Source: Maledivibacter halophilus (GTDB lineage: Bacteria; Bacillota; Clostridia; Peptostreptococcales; Caminicellaceae). From it: a stretch of DNA of 64,000 bases. The stretch spans positions 765,363-829,362 of the forward strand of contig NZ_FUZT01000001.1 in NCBI RefSeq assembly GCF_900167445.1, given 5' to 3'. The position numbers were made by a program, and so were the translations under genes. The notes beneath the pieces were generated by a model. That model ran no database searches. It was given only the letters and a program-made list of their open reading frames with translations, and had not been told where the DNA came from. This document shows, piece after piece, positions 63,858 to 64,000 of the stretch (the first letter of the stretch is position 1; every line of letters starts with the position of its first letter).

Positions 63858-64000
63858 CTATTTCAGTAGAACAATAACAACCTTAAATAAATCGCCATCA
63901 ATTTCTATGTTGAATGTCCCATTTTGTAATTCTATAAGACTCTTCGCAATAGATAATCCAAGACCGCTGCCTTCACTGTTTCTGGATTCATCTCCACGTT
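63858..64000 (-). CDS. Sensor histidine kinase, C-terminal end (partial)
   Basis: The last 46 codons of a gene that continues past the window. On the minus strand it reads RGDESRNSEGSGLGLSIAKS then LIELQNGTFNIEIDGDLFKV and a short strand to the stop. GSGLGLSIAK is the G2 box of the HATPase_c domain. No partner response regulator is visible inside the window. Confidence 0.88.
   Translation of the reverse strand, partial: RGDESRNSEGSGLGLSIAKSLIELQNGTFNIEIDGDLFKVVIVLLK

Noticed and set aside
1..64000. CRISPR arrays, tRNA and rRNA genes
   Set aside because: No regularly spaced direct repeats and no cloverleaf or rRNA sequence were recognised on either strand; short or degenerate tRNA genes could still be missed by eye.

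Overview
The window looks like chromosome of a low-GC, strictly anaerobic, spore-forming Firmicute, probably Clostridia or Tissierellia. The reasons are very AT-rich DNA, strong AGGAGG ribosome binding sites, GerAB-type germinant permeases, sigma-54 activators, a purine hydroxylase set with its selenium-type maturation gene, and large serine recombinases. No rRNA, tRNA or CRISPR was seen. Species cannot be named from the sequence.

Layout. 1-3.3 kb: the end of an exported protein with an acidic repeat tail, then a BlaI-type repressor and a BlaR1-like membrane peptidase whose C-terminus is an M23 cell-wall peptidase. 3.4-13.7 kb: a sigma-54 activator, an operon of two M20 peptidases, an amidohydrolase and a DcuC-type transporter, and a separate amidase. 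14.3-34.2 kb: a large nucleobase catabolism region. It holds a three-subunit molybdenum purine hydroxylase, a xanthine/uracil permease, YqeB, a PucR regulator, the oxamate carbamoyltransferase genes allH-fdrA-(microprotein)-allG, a cyclase-family hydrolase, a class III CoA-transferase, cytosine permease, cytosine deaminase, a LacI regulator and a PreA-like dihydropyrimidine dehydrogenase subunit. 34.3-41.5 kb: an orphan GerAB and a short-chain fatty acid operon (atoE-thiolase-atoD-atoA) divergent from its sigma-54 activator. 41.5-63 kb: one ABC-transporter substrate-binding lipoprotein gene cut into three pieces by two recombinase-carrying elements. 63-64 kb: thiol peroxidase and the end of a histidine kinase.

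The main discovery is the split gene. On the minus strand, 62972-62412 (187 codons), 59651-59481 (57 codons) and 41792-41526 (89 codons including the stop) join without loss or gain of a base into a 332-residue lipoprotein of normal length for its family. The gaps are a 2.76 kb element (IE2, core dinucleotide AC at 59650 and 62410) and a 17.7 kb element (IE1, core TT at 41791 and 59479). Each has its own large serine recombinase next to its left end. Joining the two ends of each element recreates a 50-bp imperfect palindrome, as expected of a serine-integrase attP. This resembles the skin element of sigK, but with two independent elements in a transporter gene. IE1 carries metabolic and regulatory cargo rather than phage genes: a 2H phosphoesterase, an acetyltransferase, surface proteins, a MerR-controlled dehydrogenase, a RidA/DauR/DcuC/MalY/DUF1893 module and a second orphan GerAB.

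Two families of short non-coding repeats with inverted ends are scattered through the window. One is concentrated in the nucleobase region, and one copy of it lies between two copies of the probable LacI operator.
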